DNA of 64,000 bases from Mastigamoeba balamuthi (GCA_902651635.1 CACRSC010001917.1:1188801-1252800), one strand, 5' to 3'; shown: positions 46,216 to 57,556, numbered from the stretch's first letter. The notes: generated by a model from the letters alone, not told the origin. Numbers and translations: made by a program.

Positions 46216-46898
46216 ATGACCCATGCCCAGGCCGCGCTGCTGATCTTCGCCCTCGCCCTGTGCAATCTCGGGAGAGCGGCCACGATCCTGTGCTCTGGCG
46301 GCAACCCCGCCCTCCCCGTCCGTCCCAAGCCTTCGTCCTCCAGTTCTGACGCCCCGAGCGCCCTGCGGCAGCAATTCATTCCGTACTGCCGCTGGTACCA
46401 GCGCCAGGCCTGCTGCACCACCTTCCAGCAGACCTCCGCCGTCCAGAGTGAGCCCCGGGGGATGCCGTCCAGCGCGGTCTGACGCTGGGGCTGGCAGCGT
46501 TCGTGCAGCAGATCGAGGCGCGGTTCGAGCGAGGGGAGGACGGCTGCGGGTCGCGGTCGCAGCACTGCACCGACAGGCTCATCGTGGCGGCGTGCGGGCC
46601 CGCGTGCAGCCCGCGCCAGGCACGCTTCGCCAACACCTCGGCGGGCCCTGCGCTCTGCAACTCGCTTGCACGGGACCTGTACGACGCGTGCGGGTCCCAC
46701 AGGCTGCCGGCGACCGACAACGGGACTGAGTGCGTCACCGTCAAGACCAAGTACGCGTCCGCCAGCGCGTTCGCCGCGTCGCTGGGGTTCGGCGTCGACG
46801 AGACGTCCAGCAAAGACAGCTGCTTCAGTTGGACCACACGCGCTGCACCAGCCCTCGTCGCCTCCTCTGCGGTTCTCATAACCGCAACGGCTGTATAA
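46216..46898 (+). CDS. Folate-receptor-like, probably GPI-anchored protein
   Basis: Two exons (46216-46447 and 46498-46898) join in phase to 210 residues. The signal peptide is AALLIFALALCNLGRA. The mature part begins CSGGNP and holds YCRWYQRQACCT, the paired-cysteine pattern of folate/riboflavin-binding receptors (Folate_rec). About a dozen further cysteines follow (DGCGSRSQHC, ACGPACSP, DACGSH). The C-terminus is a short hydrophobic tail after a small-residue site (SWTTRAAPALVASSAVLITA), as in GPI-anchor signals. It may bind a folate- or vitamin-like ligand or serve as a surface protein. Family membership is suggested by the cysteine pattern only. Confidence 0.65.
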
Positions 46899-47042
46899 GA
46901 ACGCCAGAAGCGCTGTTGAGCGAGCTATATCTTGGAAGCAGGGAGTCTCCTGTATGACGCCATTCCGTGACGTGATTACGTGATCTCGGGAAATCTCTCG
47001 ATGATATTGTGCAGATTTGCGTATCCTGTTGCTCGGGCTGAT

Positions 47043-50000
47043 ATGAGTGGTGTGCCGCGCACTCTGGCGCGCGCGACGCCAGGCTCCGCGCCGTCGGCGA
47101 GCTACAGCGGGATCGGCTCCTCGCAGTCCACCCCGCAGTCCTCTGGCGGCTTCTGGGACCAGATAGCCTACGATGACGACGACGACTACGGCGACGCCAA
47201 CGCTGACGTATCACCGCCTCTCGCTCCATTTCCTCCTCCGGAAAATCGGGAATCCGGAATTGACGTACCGAATTTGAATTCCCGGTCGAAAACGCCACGC
47301 GCAGAAGTACTACTCGTCGAGGGACAGCATCGTGTTCCTCGTGGACGCGCGCCCGGCGATGTTCGAGGCGTCGGCCGCCGGGGCCGAGGTGCCGTTCGTG
47401 AGCGCGCTGCGGGCCGCGGCCGCCGTGTACCAGGACAAGATCATCTCGAGCGACGACGACCTCATCGGGTTCTGCCTCTACGGAACAGTTGCGCGCACAG
47501 CCCGCATCAATTGACTCGCATCCCCCCCTATCCCCCGCGGTCGTGTCGTCTGAGCCGGTCTGGCGACTCTGCGTAGGAGCAGAAGAAGAACTCGAACGAC
47601 TTTGAGGGCGTCTACGTGCTGTTCGACCTCGACGTGCCCGACGCGCCGCGCATTCTCGAGCTCGAGAAGCTGCAGGGTCAGAGCGCGCCCCACTGTTTTT
47701 GCCTCGGGGCCACCGCGCCGGAATAACAGCGGGCGTGGGTCCCCCACAGGAGCGAAAGAGCCCCCGTTCGGGACGTGCCGGGCCGACTTCCCCTTCGGCG
47801 ACGCTCTGTGGACGTGCTCGAGCATGTTTTCAAACTGGTCCGCAGGCACCGCGCACCCTCCACCTCTTTCGCCCGGCGGCTGCTCTTCTCCTAAATACTC
47901 GCCCGCAGCAAAGTCAAAGTGGGCCACCGGCGCATCTTCCTCTTCACCAACGACGACAACCCCAACGCGGGCGACGACCGCGTGCAGGCGCAGTCGGTGC
48001 AGCGCGCGAGGGACCTCGCGGAGCTCGGCATCGCCATCGAGCTGTTCGGCATGCGCCGCTCGGGCGCGCCGTTCAGCCGCGCACACTTCTTCTCGAGGCT
48101 CGTCGGCGAGGCCACGCGGGCGGCCGCCGCTGCGTCCGAGGCCAGCGGCGAGGAGGCCGTGCAGAGCGAGGTCGTCGACGCGCCAGAGAGGTTCGACGAG
48201 CTGCTGCACGCCGTCAGGCGCAGGGAGCACAGAAAGAGGTCGCTAGGCCGCTTGCTCGTGTCGCTGGGGCCGCACGAGATGTCCGTGCGGGTGTACAAGC
48301 TCATCAGGCGCGCCGATAAGGGCCGCCACACGACTCTGGACGCACGCACGAACGCGCAGCTGAGATCCACGACGCAGGTGCGTGTTTTTGGGTCTTTTTA
48401 CTGACTGGCAGAAAACAGCACTTCCTCTCTTCCCGTTCAGTCGTATCAAGCGTTCAGCGCACTTTTCGGTGCCCCCGCTGCGCCGCGAGCTACACCGCCC
48501 ATCCGGAGACTCGGCGGTCGCGTCCGCCCCGGCTCGTGCTCCCCGTGTGGCCCGCCGAGCTTCTTTTTGTTATGATTTATTTTCCTTGTGTCTTTTTCTC
48601 AGTACTGCTCTTTTTTTTTCTGTCTGGGGCCAATTTGGAGTGTCAAGCGCAGTGGCGCCGCGCATGTTCTCCATCTTGTACCCCCGCGCGCTACCTCGCC
48701 TATGGACCATGCTGGACCGGTCGCTTACATCAAGCTCTGCGGAATATCTCGTGTTTTTCCCGCTCTCGAATGTACGCAGTGGTTTTGCGAGGACACGGGA
48801 GCGCCGCTGGCGCAGGGCCAGATCAAGTACGCCTACCCCTACGGGGGTGAGCGGGTCGTCTTTGAGAAGAGCGAGCTGGACTCTCTCAAGGCGGTCGAGC
48901 TGCAGGGCATCCGCATCCTGGGGTTCAAGCCGCGCTCGTCGGTGAAGCCATACCATAACATCAAGACCAGCGCCTTCCTCTACCCCGACGAGAGCGGCGT
49001 GCGCGGCAGCACCGTCGCCCTCAGCGCCCTCGTCGACCAGATGCTCGAGCTCGGGCGCGTCGCCATCGCCCGCATGACGCAGCGCGACAACGCGGTGCCC
49101 AGGCTCGTCGCTCTGATGCCCGCGCGCGAGCAGTACGACGCCGACGGCACGCCTTCAGCGCCAGCGGGCCTCCACGTCGTCTTCCTGCCCTACAGCGACG
49201 ACATACGCTCGGTGCGCCTGCCCGCGGCCGAGAGAGCGTCCGCGGACGACGTCGCCAAGGCCAAGCGCGTCGTGAAGCGCCTGCGTATTCAGTTCGACAG
49301 CAGGCAATTCGAAAATCCCTCGCTGCAGCGCCACTTTGCGCTGCTGCAGGCCCTGGCGCTCGACAGGGACGTGGCTGACTCGACCACGGACCTGCTGGTG
49401 CCCGACAGCGAGGGCATGGCGCGCCACGCCGACGCCGTCGAGGAGCTGGCCCGTGCGGTGTTCCCCGCCGGCTACGACCCCGACAACGCCGGCGGCAAGA
49501 GCGGGTCGCGCAAGAGATCTTCGCCCGAGGTCGACGAGGCGGGTGGAGAGGACGGGGCGAGGCCGTCGAAGCGCAGGAGGGGCGCGGAGGCTGGAGAGTT
49601 CGATTGGATTGCAGGTCTGTGCACCAATTTGTTGTCCCGGTTTTGTCGTCCCTAACACGCGGGACACGCGCTACACATGCGCCACGCCGCACACCGCGCG
49701 CAGCGGCCGAGTCTGGACAGGTCGGCAAGGCGACCGTCCCGCAGCTCCGCGAGTTCCTGAAGGCGGGCGGCGTCCAGTTTGCGAGCAAGGACAAAAAGGA
49801 GGCACTCGTCGCACTGGCCACGGAGCACGCACTCGCGCTCGCTGCCATGGCCTCGGAGCCCCCGATCGACAGCGAGTCGCCAGCATCAGCCCCGGCCCCG
49901 GCAGCGCCAACCAGGCACCAGAGCCCACCGCAGAACGCGCCCATCGACGGCGACGAGGAGGAGGCCAAGGGCAGCGGCGCGAGCGGCAGCTGCAGGGCTG

Positions 50001-50116
50001 ACGATGCGAGGATGCCGTGCCAGTACGGGCTGGCGTGCTACAGGAAGAACCCGGCGCACTTTGACGAGTACTCGCATCCCCCGGAGCACCCGCTCGAGGC
50101 AGCCCGCAAGAAATGA
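47043..50116 (+). CDS. Ku70 (XRCC6-like) with SAP domain and PBZ zinc finger
   Basis: Seven exons (47043-47207, 47305-47487, 47577-47676, 47750-47837, 47909-48377, 48780-49614, 49704-50116) close exactly in phase to 750 residues. The vWA-like alpha/beta domain has SRDSIVFLVDA, IISSDDDLIGFCLYG, RRIFLFTNDDNP and FPFGDALWTCSSMF. The DNA-encircling beta-barrel core has LGFKPRSSVKP, GLHVVFLPYSDDIR and FENPSLQRHFALLQALALD. Basic SRKRSS and KRRR stretches could be nuclear signals. A SAP domain follows (ATVPQLREFLKAGGVQF). The protein ends in a PBZ finger, CQYGLACYRKNPAHFDEYSHP minus its last residue. Ku70 binds DNA ends with Ku80 for non-homologous end joining; the PBZ should bind poly(ADP-ribose). 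The fifth intron is long (402 nt). Confidence 0.95.
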
Positions 50117-50542
50117 ACACGCAGCCCACGCACGAAGGGCGGGCTTTTGAATACGCTGTGGATGGTGCGCCCCATTGGCGCTTGTGCCAATGCGCGCTGT
50201 GGTTACGAAGTCCGGGGGTGGGCGACAGCACGCTGAGTGAAGGGCCACGCCGGCACTGTTGCCTTCGGTGGATCGCGTAGTTGTTCTCTCGGCCCGCTCA
50301 GGCAACTTCCATCTGGATTCGCGGCGTTTGCACCGCGTTCGTCACGGCTCGCCAGTGATTCGTCTTGTCGGCTTTTTCCACAGAAGCCCCCGATCTCTCT
50401 GCTGCGGGGGTGCGGAGATGAGACCAGCACAGAGTCCCTCGGTGCGCGACCTGGCGAGGGACAAGAGGGCAGTTGTCTGGTGCATAAACAAGGAGGGCCG
50501 GGGAGGCAATGGAGGTTTTTCGCTTTTCGGGGCACTAGGGCA
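50117..50542. other. Convergent intergenic region
   Basis: These are the 3' flanks of Ku70 and the next minus-strand gene. No feature was recognised. Confidence 0.5.
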
Positions 50543-51303
50543 TCAGGGCATTGGGGCGCACCCACCAGCGTCGTCGGCGCTCTCTGGGGGGTGCATCCTC
50601 ATCGGGGGCAGCCGCAGCTGCTGCTCCTCCTCGGGTGCCGCTGAGGGGACCGGCACTCGCGGCCTCTTGCTGCTCGCTGGAACTTTGGGCTTGCGCTCTT
50701 CGAACAGCACAGGCTCCTTTACTGGAAACGCGGGATTCGCGCGCGTTAGAACGATCCCCCCGTGACGGCGCGCGGGGGCAGTGCGGCCACGCACGCTGCT
50801 TCGTGAGCCACAGCAGCTGCTCGTCCCAGAATGCAGAGTTATCAGCTATTTCTGCGGCCAGGTTTGGTTAACGAGCCCAAAACGCTATCTGCGGCCCGGG
50901 CAGCGCGCACGCGCGCAGCCGCCTATCCGGGGCGCACTCCCCAGGCCCGGGGCCGCTTGGCGGGGCCGGGCGGGCGCGCGTTGGCGTGGTGCATACCGGA
51001 CTGGTGAACGAAAGCGGTGCGCGTGCGCGTCTTGATGGTCTTGAGGAAGCCGCCCTGCAGGCCGCCGATGTGCGTGTGGGCGTCGAGGGAGACGAAGACG
51101 ACGGTGCCGCAGGCCTCGTCCTCGTGGATGAGCATCAGGTTCTGCTCCTGCAGCGACCGCAGCCCGGGCTCGTCGTAGAGCCGCGAGCGGCTCAGCGTCT
51201 GCGCGCTGTGCTCGGGCGTGGGGTCCGAGCCGCGCGAGCACGACCGCAGCACGTAGTACCGTCTCCCCACGGGCCCTCCGGTCGTCCGCACCACCGCACG
51301 CAT
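50543..51303 (-). CDS. Unknown protein, 180 residues
   Basis: Three exons (51303-50997, 50851-50795, 50721-50543) close exactly in phase. The exact fit and strong codon bias support a real gene. The N-terminal part is basic (VGRRYYVLRSC). The middle reads CGTVVFVSLDAHTHIGGLQG, then KTIKTRTRTAFVHQSE and SAFWDEQLLWLTKQLK. The last 55 residues are proline-, lysine- and arginine-rich with KRPRVPVP, a nuclear-signal-like stretch. I recognise no family. It lies between Ku70 and tRNA-Tyr. Confidence 0.65.
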
Positions 51304-51885
51304 CCAGTGGCGGGCCCTCAAGGTTATTTCAGCCGGTGTGACGCTTTGGGCTTTTGTCAAGGGCTTTTTGTCCTGCCTATCGGTAAGGGTGGAAATTTGC
51401 GGAAGCCTGAAAACGCCCCTGAACGAAGCGGGCCCGGCGGCAGAAATGTCTCGGCGGTGCCTGTTTAGGGATGGCGATTGTATTCGAGGGAGAATCCGTC
51501 TGTAGAAGCTTCGGACACGTCGCGCTCGCGCCTGCAATGGCAACACCCGTCGCCTTCATGGGGCCTTCCCGCGTTACGACAGCTGCGCGGCGGTTAGACT
51601 TTCGCCGATTCGCCTCGCCCGAAACGGAGTGAGCTTCAGCCGCTTGCCGGGCAGTGGAGCGGACTGCGCAAGTACTCAGCTCGTCCCTGGGAACGTCCCG
51701 AGAGATAAAATCGAGCCATAGCACACGGTAACTGCACTATTCACCCCACACGTGCATAGAATCCGAAACCGCACGAGACGCGGTACACGTGCAGTTCCAG
51801 TGATGAGGATTTTCACGGCAGACGTTCGCACCCAGGTAGAGGTGCGCCCTACGGATAGTAATGAGTGCATTTGCCTTCCGTAAAA
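51304..51885. other. Intergenic upstream of tRNA-Tyr
   Basis: No coding feature is visible. T-rich runs (gggcttttgtcaagggctttttgt near 51350, in part) and a second block near 51540-51660 have no recognised match. An unrecognised small RNA is possible but unsupported. Confidence 0.4.
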
Positions 51886-51968
51886 CCGAGCATAGCTCAG
51901 TTGGTAGAGCGGAGGACTGTAGCAGTATAGAAATCCTTAGGTCGGTGGTTCAAATCCGCCTGCTCGGA
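51886..51968 (+). tRNA. tRNA-Tyr (GTA) with 10-nt intron
   Basis: Acceptor arms CCGAGCA/TGCTCGG pair perfectly. The D arm is GCTC-AGTTGGTA-GAGC. The anticodon stem GAGGA/TCCTT surrounds loop CTGTAG...A with anticodon GTA at 51919-51921. A 10-nt intron (51923-51932) sits one base after the anticodon, the canonical nuclear position. Eukaryotic tRNA-Tyr genes nearly always carry such an intron. The T arm contains GGTTCAAATCC. The discriminator base is A at 51968, followed by a T-rich terminator. Confidence 0.95.
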
Positions 51969-52105
51969 CTTTTTATTGCAACAATTGATCGCCCCTTTCT
52001 TTCATCTGTTCTATTTTTATCAGCGGGGGGCGTAGAGATAATTCAAACTCGGCTGGAAACCTCGCGGATCGTGCAAGCAGGCTCCTGTCGTGCCGCCCTC
52101 GTCCG

Positions 52106-53450
52106 ATGTCCGACTCTGATGCACCCAGGCGCCAAGTTCGCGGTGGCGGTTTCCAAATTGTTTCGGGCCGCAAACCCGGCGCGGCTCCAGCGGTACGGAC
52201 TCCCCTCTCCGCTAGCACCGTCCGCGGACTCCAGCTCCAACGGGCACGCGCGTACAGAGGCTGACGGGCGCGGACGGCAAGGAACTCGCGGTGGCCCCGA
52301 AGCCCCCACCCAAGCTGAAGGAGGTCGCGCACAGGGCGCTGGCGATGCGCTCGAGCGATATGGATGCCAAGGTGAGCAGTGATGACCGGCACCGGGCACC
52401 CCCTGCGGGCTCTCCCTCTCAGCAGTTCTCACGAGCGGCCCTCGCAGGTAATCCGTAGGCTGAACCTTACCGTGTCGGAGCTCCGCGCGCAGATCTCGCA
52501 GATGAGCAAGGGTTCGCGGACTCCTCCGCGGACTGCGGGGTATGGGCTGATCTGACGACTTGCCGCAGAGATGGAGATGATGAGGAGGCAGGAGATGGCG
52601 TGGAAGACCGAGAGGGAGACCATGCAGAAGGGCCAGACGCGCCTGCAGGAGCGCTGTAACTCTCTGCAGACGCAGCTCGACACTGTGCTCCGCGCCGACG
52701 GTCCGTCTCAGTCCTGCATGGCGCATGGGGCCACTCACAGTGCATGTTCCGTGCGCGCAGGAGAGGGGGGCAGCATGAAGGTGTCGAGCGAGGGCGGAGT
52801 GACCACCGGGCAGATCATGACGCCCTCGGGCATCGTCACCATCGGCAAGTCCACGTCCTTCATCATGCCGCACCAGTCCGATTGGCAGCTCGGCGCCAAC
52901 GATCAGGGCACGCCCCACCTGCCTCCCCTGCAGCGGATGGGGCGGCACTGGCTGACTGTGGGAGCGCAGGGTCGCTGCTGCTGACGCCCGCCGGGGCGCT
53001 GAAGCTGTTCGGCGCGACGACAGAGGACAACGGGAACCTCTCGTGGTCAGTGCAGCATGAGGGAGAGAAGATCGTGCTGACAGCGCAGGTGCCCGAGGAG
53101 GGCGAGCACGAGCACCGCAGCGAGAACGGCCTGACGAGGTCGCAGGAGGAGAGGTCGCGGCAGTTGGACAAGAACCTCAAGGTTCGTTTGCTGACCCCCG
53201 TCAGGCGGTTTTCCTCACCGTTGTCCCCTGCTGCTTGGCGGGCGAACAGACACTGAGGAGCATCGTGCTGATGGTGACGAAGCAGGGGCTGGTGATGACG
53301 CCCAGCGGCGTCGCGGACCTCAAGAGCCAGGTCGCCGGCGGCACGGACCAGAGGGAGATCGCCGACGCCCGCAGGGCCGCCGAGAAGATGCGCCCGCACA
53401 GCTCGGGGGGCACTGCACTGCCCATCGTCACGCCAGCCGGAACTCTCTGA
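52106..53450 (+). CDS. Coiled-coil protein with TPSG/TPAG repeats, unknown
   Basis: Seven exons (52106-52142, 52235-52371, 52448-52511, 52569-52700, 52761-52907, 52970-53181, 53250-53450) close exactly in phase to 309 residues. The N-terminal 65 residues are basic and proline-rich. Residues about 65-140 form a coiled coil (NLTVSELRAQISQMSK, then MRRQEMAWKTERETMQ). The C-terminal half repeats a short motif four times: IMTPSGIVTIG, LLTPAGALKLF, VMTPSGVADLK and IVTPAGTL. Each motif follows a hydrophobic strand, suggesting a repetitive beta structure. No family was recognised. The intron 52908-52969 appears to use a GC donor. Confidence 0.7.
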
Positions 53451-54066
53451 GAGGGCACGCGAGACCCCACGCGGGGCCTCCCATGCACGGACCCCCTGAC
53501 AGTTAATAGCACCATTTCCAGCCTCTTTGTACAGCGGGGGGTGCGGACCCGCAGCGGGTGGGGGACTGCAACAGGGAATCCGCATTGAGCAGTCCGGCGA
53601 AGGGACGAGAAAACCGCAACGGGACCCAGAACAAGCAGCGGGTTTGATAGGAGACAGGCGGCGATAGGCACGTTAGCCGCTTGCGGGCAAACACATTCTC
53701 GATGTTCGCGTCGGTTCTGAGTATTTTGTGGGGACGGCAATGCACATTATGGTGGAACCTGAATCTTCGCGCCTATTCACCCGCCTTCGCCACGCACGCT
53801 TCCGCGTTACACGCGTGGCAGTGCGCCGCGGGGAGCAACGCGATCTGTACAAAATTGATCGCACCCTACCAGGGAAGGAAAAAGTAGGAAAACTCTTAGA
53901 GATTGATCCACTCTACTTACGTCACCAGAGAATCTCTCGGTGGTGCTCCACCCACTGCAGTACCCGCACAGATCCTCACTACCACACTGATCACATCCCA
54001 CAGACCTTCTCAGAACCCACCCCCCGGCTACACTCTCGCACTGCGTGCTGACATCACAGACAACAC
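53451..54066. other. Intergenic, no gene seen
   Basis: This stretch of 616 nt separates the coiled-coil gene from the oxoamine-synthase gene. Small ORFs in it are not protein-like. No tRNA, snRNA or repeat was found by eye. Confidence 0.5.
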
Positions 54067-57000
54067 ATGAGCCTGCGCTGGTCGTCGCTTCCCTGGATCG
54101 CAGCCACGGGCGTCGGGGCAGCAGCCGTCGCCTACCCGGCCATCCTCAAGCTGCTCGAGCTCAAGCGGGCCCACGACGCCTGGGGCAGGCTAGCCGGCTT
54201 CCACAAGATCGGCCTGGCGGCCTCTGCGCTCTCGGGGCGCCACGACATCGCCCTCGACGAGCGCGGTGAGGTCTCGGGCCCCCGCTGCGTCGCTGCAGTC
54301 CTCGGAATCGACCCCAACGACGCCACGATTGAGGCCTGGTTCTCCCGCCAGCTCTTCGAGTCGTGCGTGTCACAGGCACCCCCTCCCTGCACCCCGCTCT
54401 TCATTTCGCTCCCCGTATGTGCTGCTGCTCTGCGGAGAGATCGGGTGCACGTTAGTCGTCAATGCGTGGTGCAATGGGGGGAGTGTGCTTTCGTCTTTTC
54501 TAGTTTCCGAAACACCCCGCCGCACCTCTCTTGCACACCAGCCCCCCCAACCGTCACACATTCACAGGCCCACTGGGCTGACCACCCTCCACGGGTTGCT
54601 CCTTCCCCCCTCTCCCCGCTCCTCCCCGCGCCGCGCGCGCTCGAAATGGGACATTCCTGAGGGACGGCGGGCCAATTCCGTTACTTTTCTGAGAGGACTT
54701 TGACTTTGAAAGCCGGTAGCAAAAGAGCAGCAGGCACGGCTCCCGCTGTGCCTGTCGTCTGTCTTCACAAGACTTACACTTTTCGCGGCGAACGGCGGCG
54801 GCAGGCAGCAGAATGGCCTGATCACGCTGCCCGGGTCGCACGAGCGCGTGCAGAACATGAGCAGCTACGGCTACGACTCGATCCTCAGCGACCCCAGCAT
54901 CTTCGAGTGGGCCGTCGAGCAGGCGCGGCAGATCGGCGCCTCTTCGACGGGCACGCCGGCGTTCTACCGCTTCCCGCTCGCCCAGCGCCTCGAGGACGAG
55001 ATCGCCGCCTTCCTCGGCATGGAGGGCGCCGTCCTCTACATGAGCGGCTACCAGGCCTGCGTCGCCGGCCTCAAGCACTTCTTCCGCCGCGGCGACCTCT
55101 TCCTCCACGACTCGCTCATCCACGCCTCGGACTACGAGGGCATGCAGCTCTCCAGGGGTACCTCACTTGCCCGCTCCCCTCCTGCCGCCGTCCCCCCTGG
55201 CTGAATCCGTGGCTGCCCGCAGCGACGATGGTCAAGTTCAACCACAACGACTTCGCCGACTGCGAGCGCAAGCTGCTCAAGTACCGCGCGGGGATGCCGC
55301 CGGGATCGCAGATCGTCATCGTCATGGAGAGCGTCTACAGCATGGACGGCGACGTCGGCAACCTGCCCGCCGCCGCCGACCTCGCGTGGAAGTACGGCGC
55401 CCAGATCGTGGTCGACGAGTCGCACGGCTTCGGGGTTCTGGGCAAGGTAACTTAGCTACACACAGTCCTTCTCCAACCGTCAAGGCTTGCTGACCAAAAA
55501 TGGCGGCGCGCCTCAGACCGGACGCGGGCTGGAGGAGTACTGGAACCTGCCGGGGACGGTGGACATGGTGGTCTGCAGCCTCGCCAAGGGGATCTCGGGC
55601 TACGGCGGGTTCATCGCGGCCAAGGACAGGCGGATCCTCACGGGCCTCTCGTGCAACACGCAGCTCGTGTTCAGCGGCATGATGTCGCCCTTCCAGGTCG
55701 CCTTCACGCTGCGCGCGCTCGAGACCGCCAAGGCCGAGCCCCAGCGCGCGGCGACCGCCAAGGCCAATGCCCAGTACCTCAGGACTTGCGTGCGCACAAC
55801 CGAAAGTTCATGTTTCGAATTCATGATAAACTCACTTTCAAATTCCGCCCTGCGCTCCCTGCAGCTGCACAAGAGGGGCTACGACACGGGGCTGAGCTGC
55901 GACGCGGCGGCCATCGTGCCCGTGATCATGGACACGGCGACGCCGCTGGAGATGACGGACATGCAGCGCCACCTGCAGGGCCACGGCTACTTTGTCTTCC
56001 CGCTTTACTCGAGCGCCATCGCCATCTTCAAGCCCCGCTTCCGCCTCTGCGGCAACGCGCACATGACGCCCGAGCTCATCGACAAGTTCGTCGAGGAGTT
56101 CGACAGGTCCGTCACCGCCATCGTGGGGCACAGGAACGGCGTCAAGCGCATCCTGGTGCTGAGCGGCGCCATGTTCGGCCGCGTCACTGTCGACATGGGC
56201 TCCGGGCGCCGCGCGGTGCTCTCGACCATCGGCCTCGGCAACGACGACATGCTCCTCGGCGAGGTCGACAACCAGATCAACGTCGACGCCGCTGACGGCT
56301 GGGCCTTCACGAGCTCCTCGTGCTACACCCCCATGAGCCGCGTGCCCGTCAACACCAGCAAGGCACGCGCAGCCGCAGCACGACGCCACGGGAGCCCTCT
56401 TGTCGGTCTGTCTGCTCACTACGGCTGACTCCTGCAGGTGTACGAGGAGGTCGTCGCGTCGATGCTGCCTCAGTTCCTCGCGCACAAGGGCTTCGGCCCC
56501 GCGTCGTATGGCACTGTGTACTTCCCGTTCGCGCGGACCTGGTGCGCACCACGGGCGCTTGCACTCATTGTTACGAAAATTGCTGACGTGGTGCTTTCGT
56601 GTTTCACCACCACAGTGGATCGTTGGTGCGTGCCTTCGAGGGTGCCAAGTACCGTGTTGTCTCTGGCGACTACCTGTCCCTGCCCTACGGCGCGTCGTAC
56701 CTGCCCGAGACGGTGGCAGCCGCGATGGCGCCACTGGCATACGCCCCGCTCAAGAGCAGCAAGTGGGACAGCCAGACGAACCCCGCGCACAAGGCGCTGG
56801 CCAAGGACGCCCACATCATCGCGGGAGACCTCGGCCACATCTGCCAGATCCCCGACTCGGCTCTCGTGGGCAAGGTCGTCGTCTGCGACACGATGACGCC
56901 CGCGATGCGCAAGAGGTTCACCGAGGCCGGCGTCATCGCGACGATCACGCTCTCGGCCTCCAGTGCGCTCACGCAACACCCAACACAATTTGAAAACGTA

Positions 57001-57187
57001 TGTGAGGGCTAACCGACCGTTGGGGACTGTAGACGAGGAGGGTCTGTGCTTGGGTTCGCAGTGCGCCGACGCGATGTGGAGGTCGTTCCTGGGCAAGGGC
57101 TTCTCTGAGGCCGCGCTGCGCGCTGAGCTCGAGAAGAACTGCCCGTTCAACTGCTCCACAGCCGGAACGGGGGCCATCACCGCATGA
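54067..57187 (+). CDS. Alpha-oxoamine synthase fused to quinate-5-dehydrogenase-like domain
   Basis: Eight exons (54067-54366, 54812-55157, 55223-55446, 55517-55789, 55865-56362, 56438-56541, 56616-56962, 57033-57187) close exactly in phase to 748 residues. An N-terminal hydrophobic helix (ATGVGAAAVAYPAI) suggests membrane anchoring. Residues about 110-460 are a PLP-dependent alpha-oxoamine synthase of the serine palmitoyltransferase/KBL type. It shows SSTGTPAFYRFPL, LYMSGYQACVAGL, VIVMESVYSMDGD, VVDESHGFGVLG and the lysine motif CSLAKGISGYGGF. Without a stop the frame runs into a second domain (about 480-700) with KRILVLSGAMFG, HIIAGDLGHICQIP and VVVCDTMTPAMRKRF. That domain resembles bacterial and archaeal proteins called quinate 5-dehydrogenase. 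It may act in lipid or secondary metabolism. The fifth intron has a GC donor. Confidence 0.88.
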
Positions 57188-57556
57188 ACTGATTGCACAA
57201 CCACCGATACATACAATTCTCTCCCACGCACAACACCGGTAACGCAATGCAAAACCATCGGCCACGCTCTTTTATTACCAACGCCAATGCTCAACGTTTT
57301 GTGTCCTGCGTGCTACGAAGCGAGATCCTAGGCCAAGTTAATTTTGTAACTCATCCGGGCCTGGGCAGGTGCGCGTCCGACCGTTGCGCAGAAGAACTGG
57401 CTCTTTATCCGCCAGACTACGCGAGCGAGATATACAAGGAGATTTCTGTTGCACACGGCGATAACAAAGGCACAGCTTAGTGCGCAAAAGCAAACCCGTG
57501 TTATCGAGCCATTCTGAGCTGCCAACGGATCTCACAAGCCCCCAGGCACCACCTGC
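57188..57556. other. Convergent intergenic region
   Basis: These are the 3' flanks of the oxoamine-synthase gene and the giant receptor gene. Base composition drops in GC here and stays lower through the receptor gene. No feature was recognised. Confidence 0.5.
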
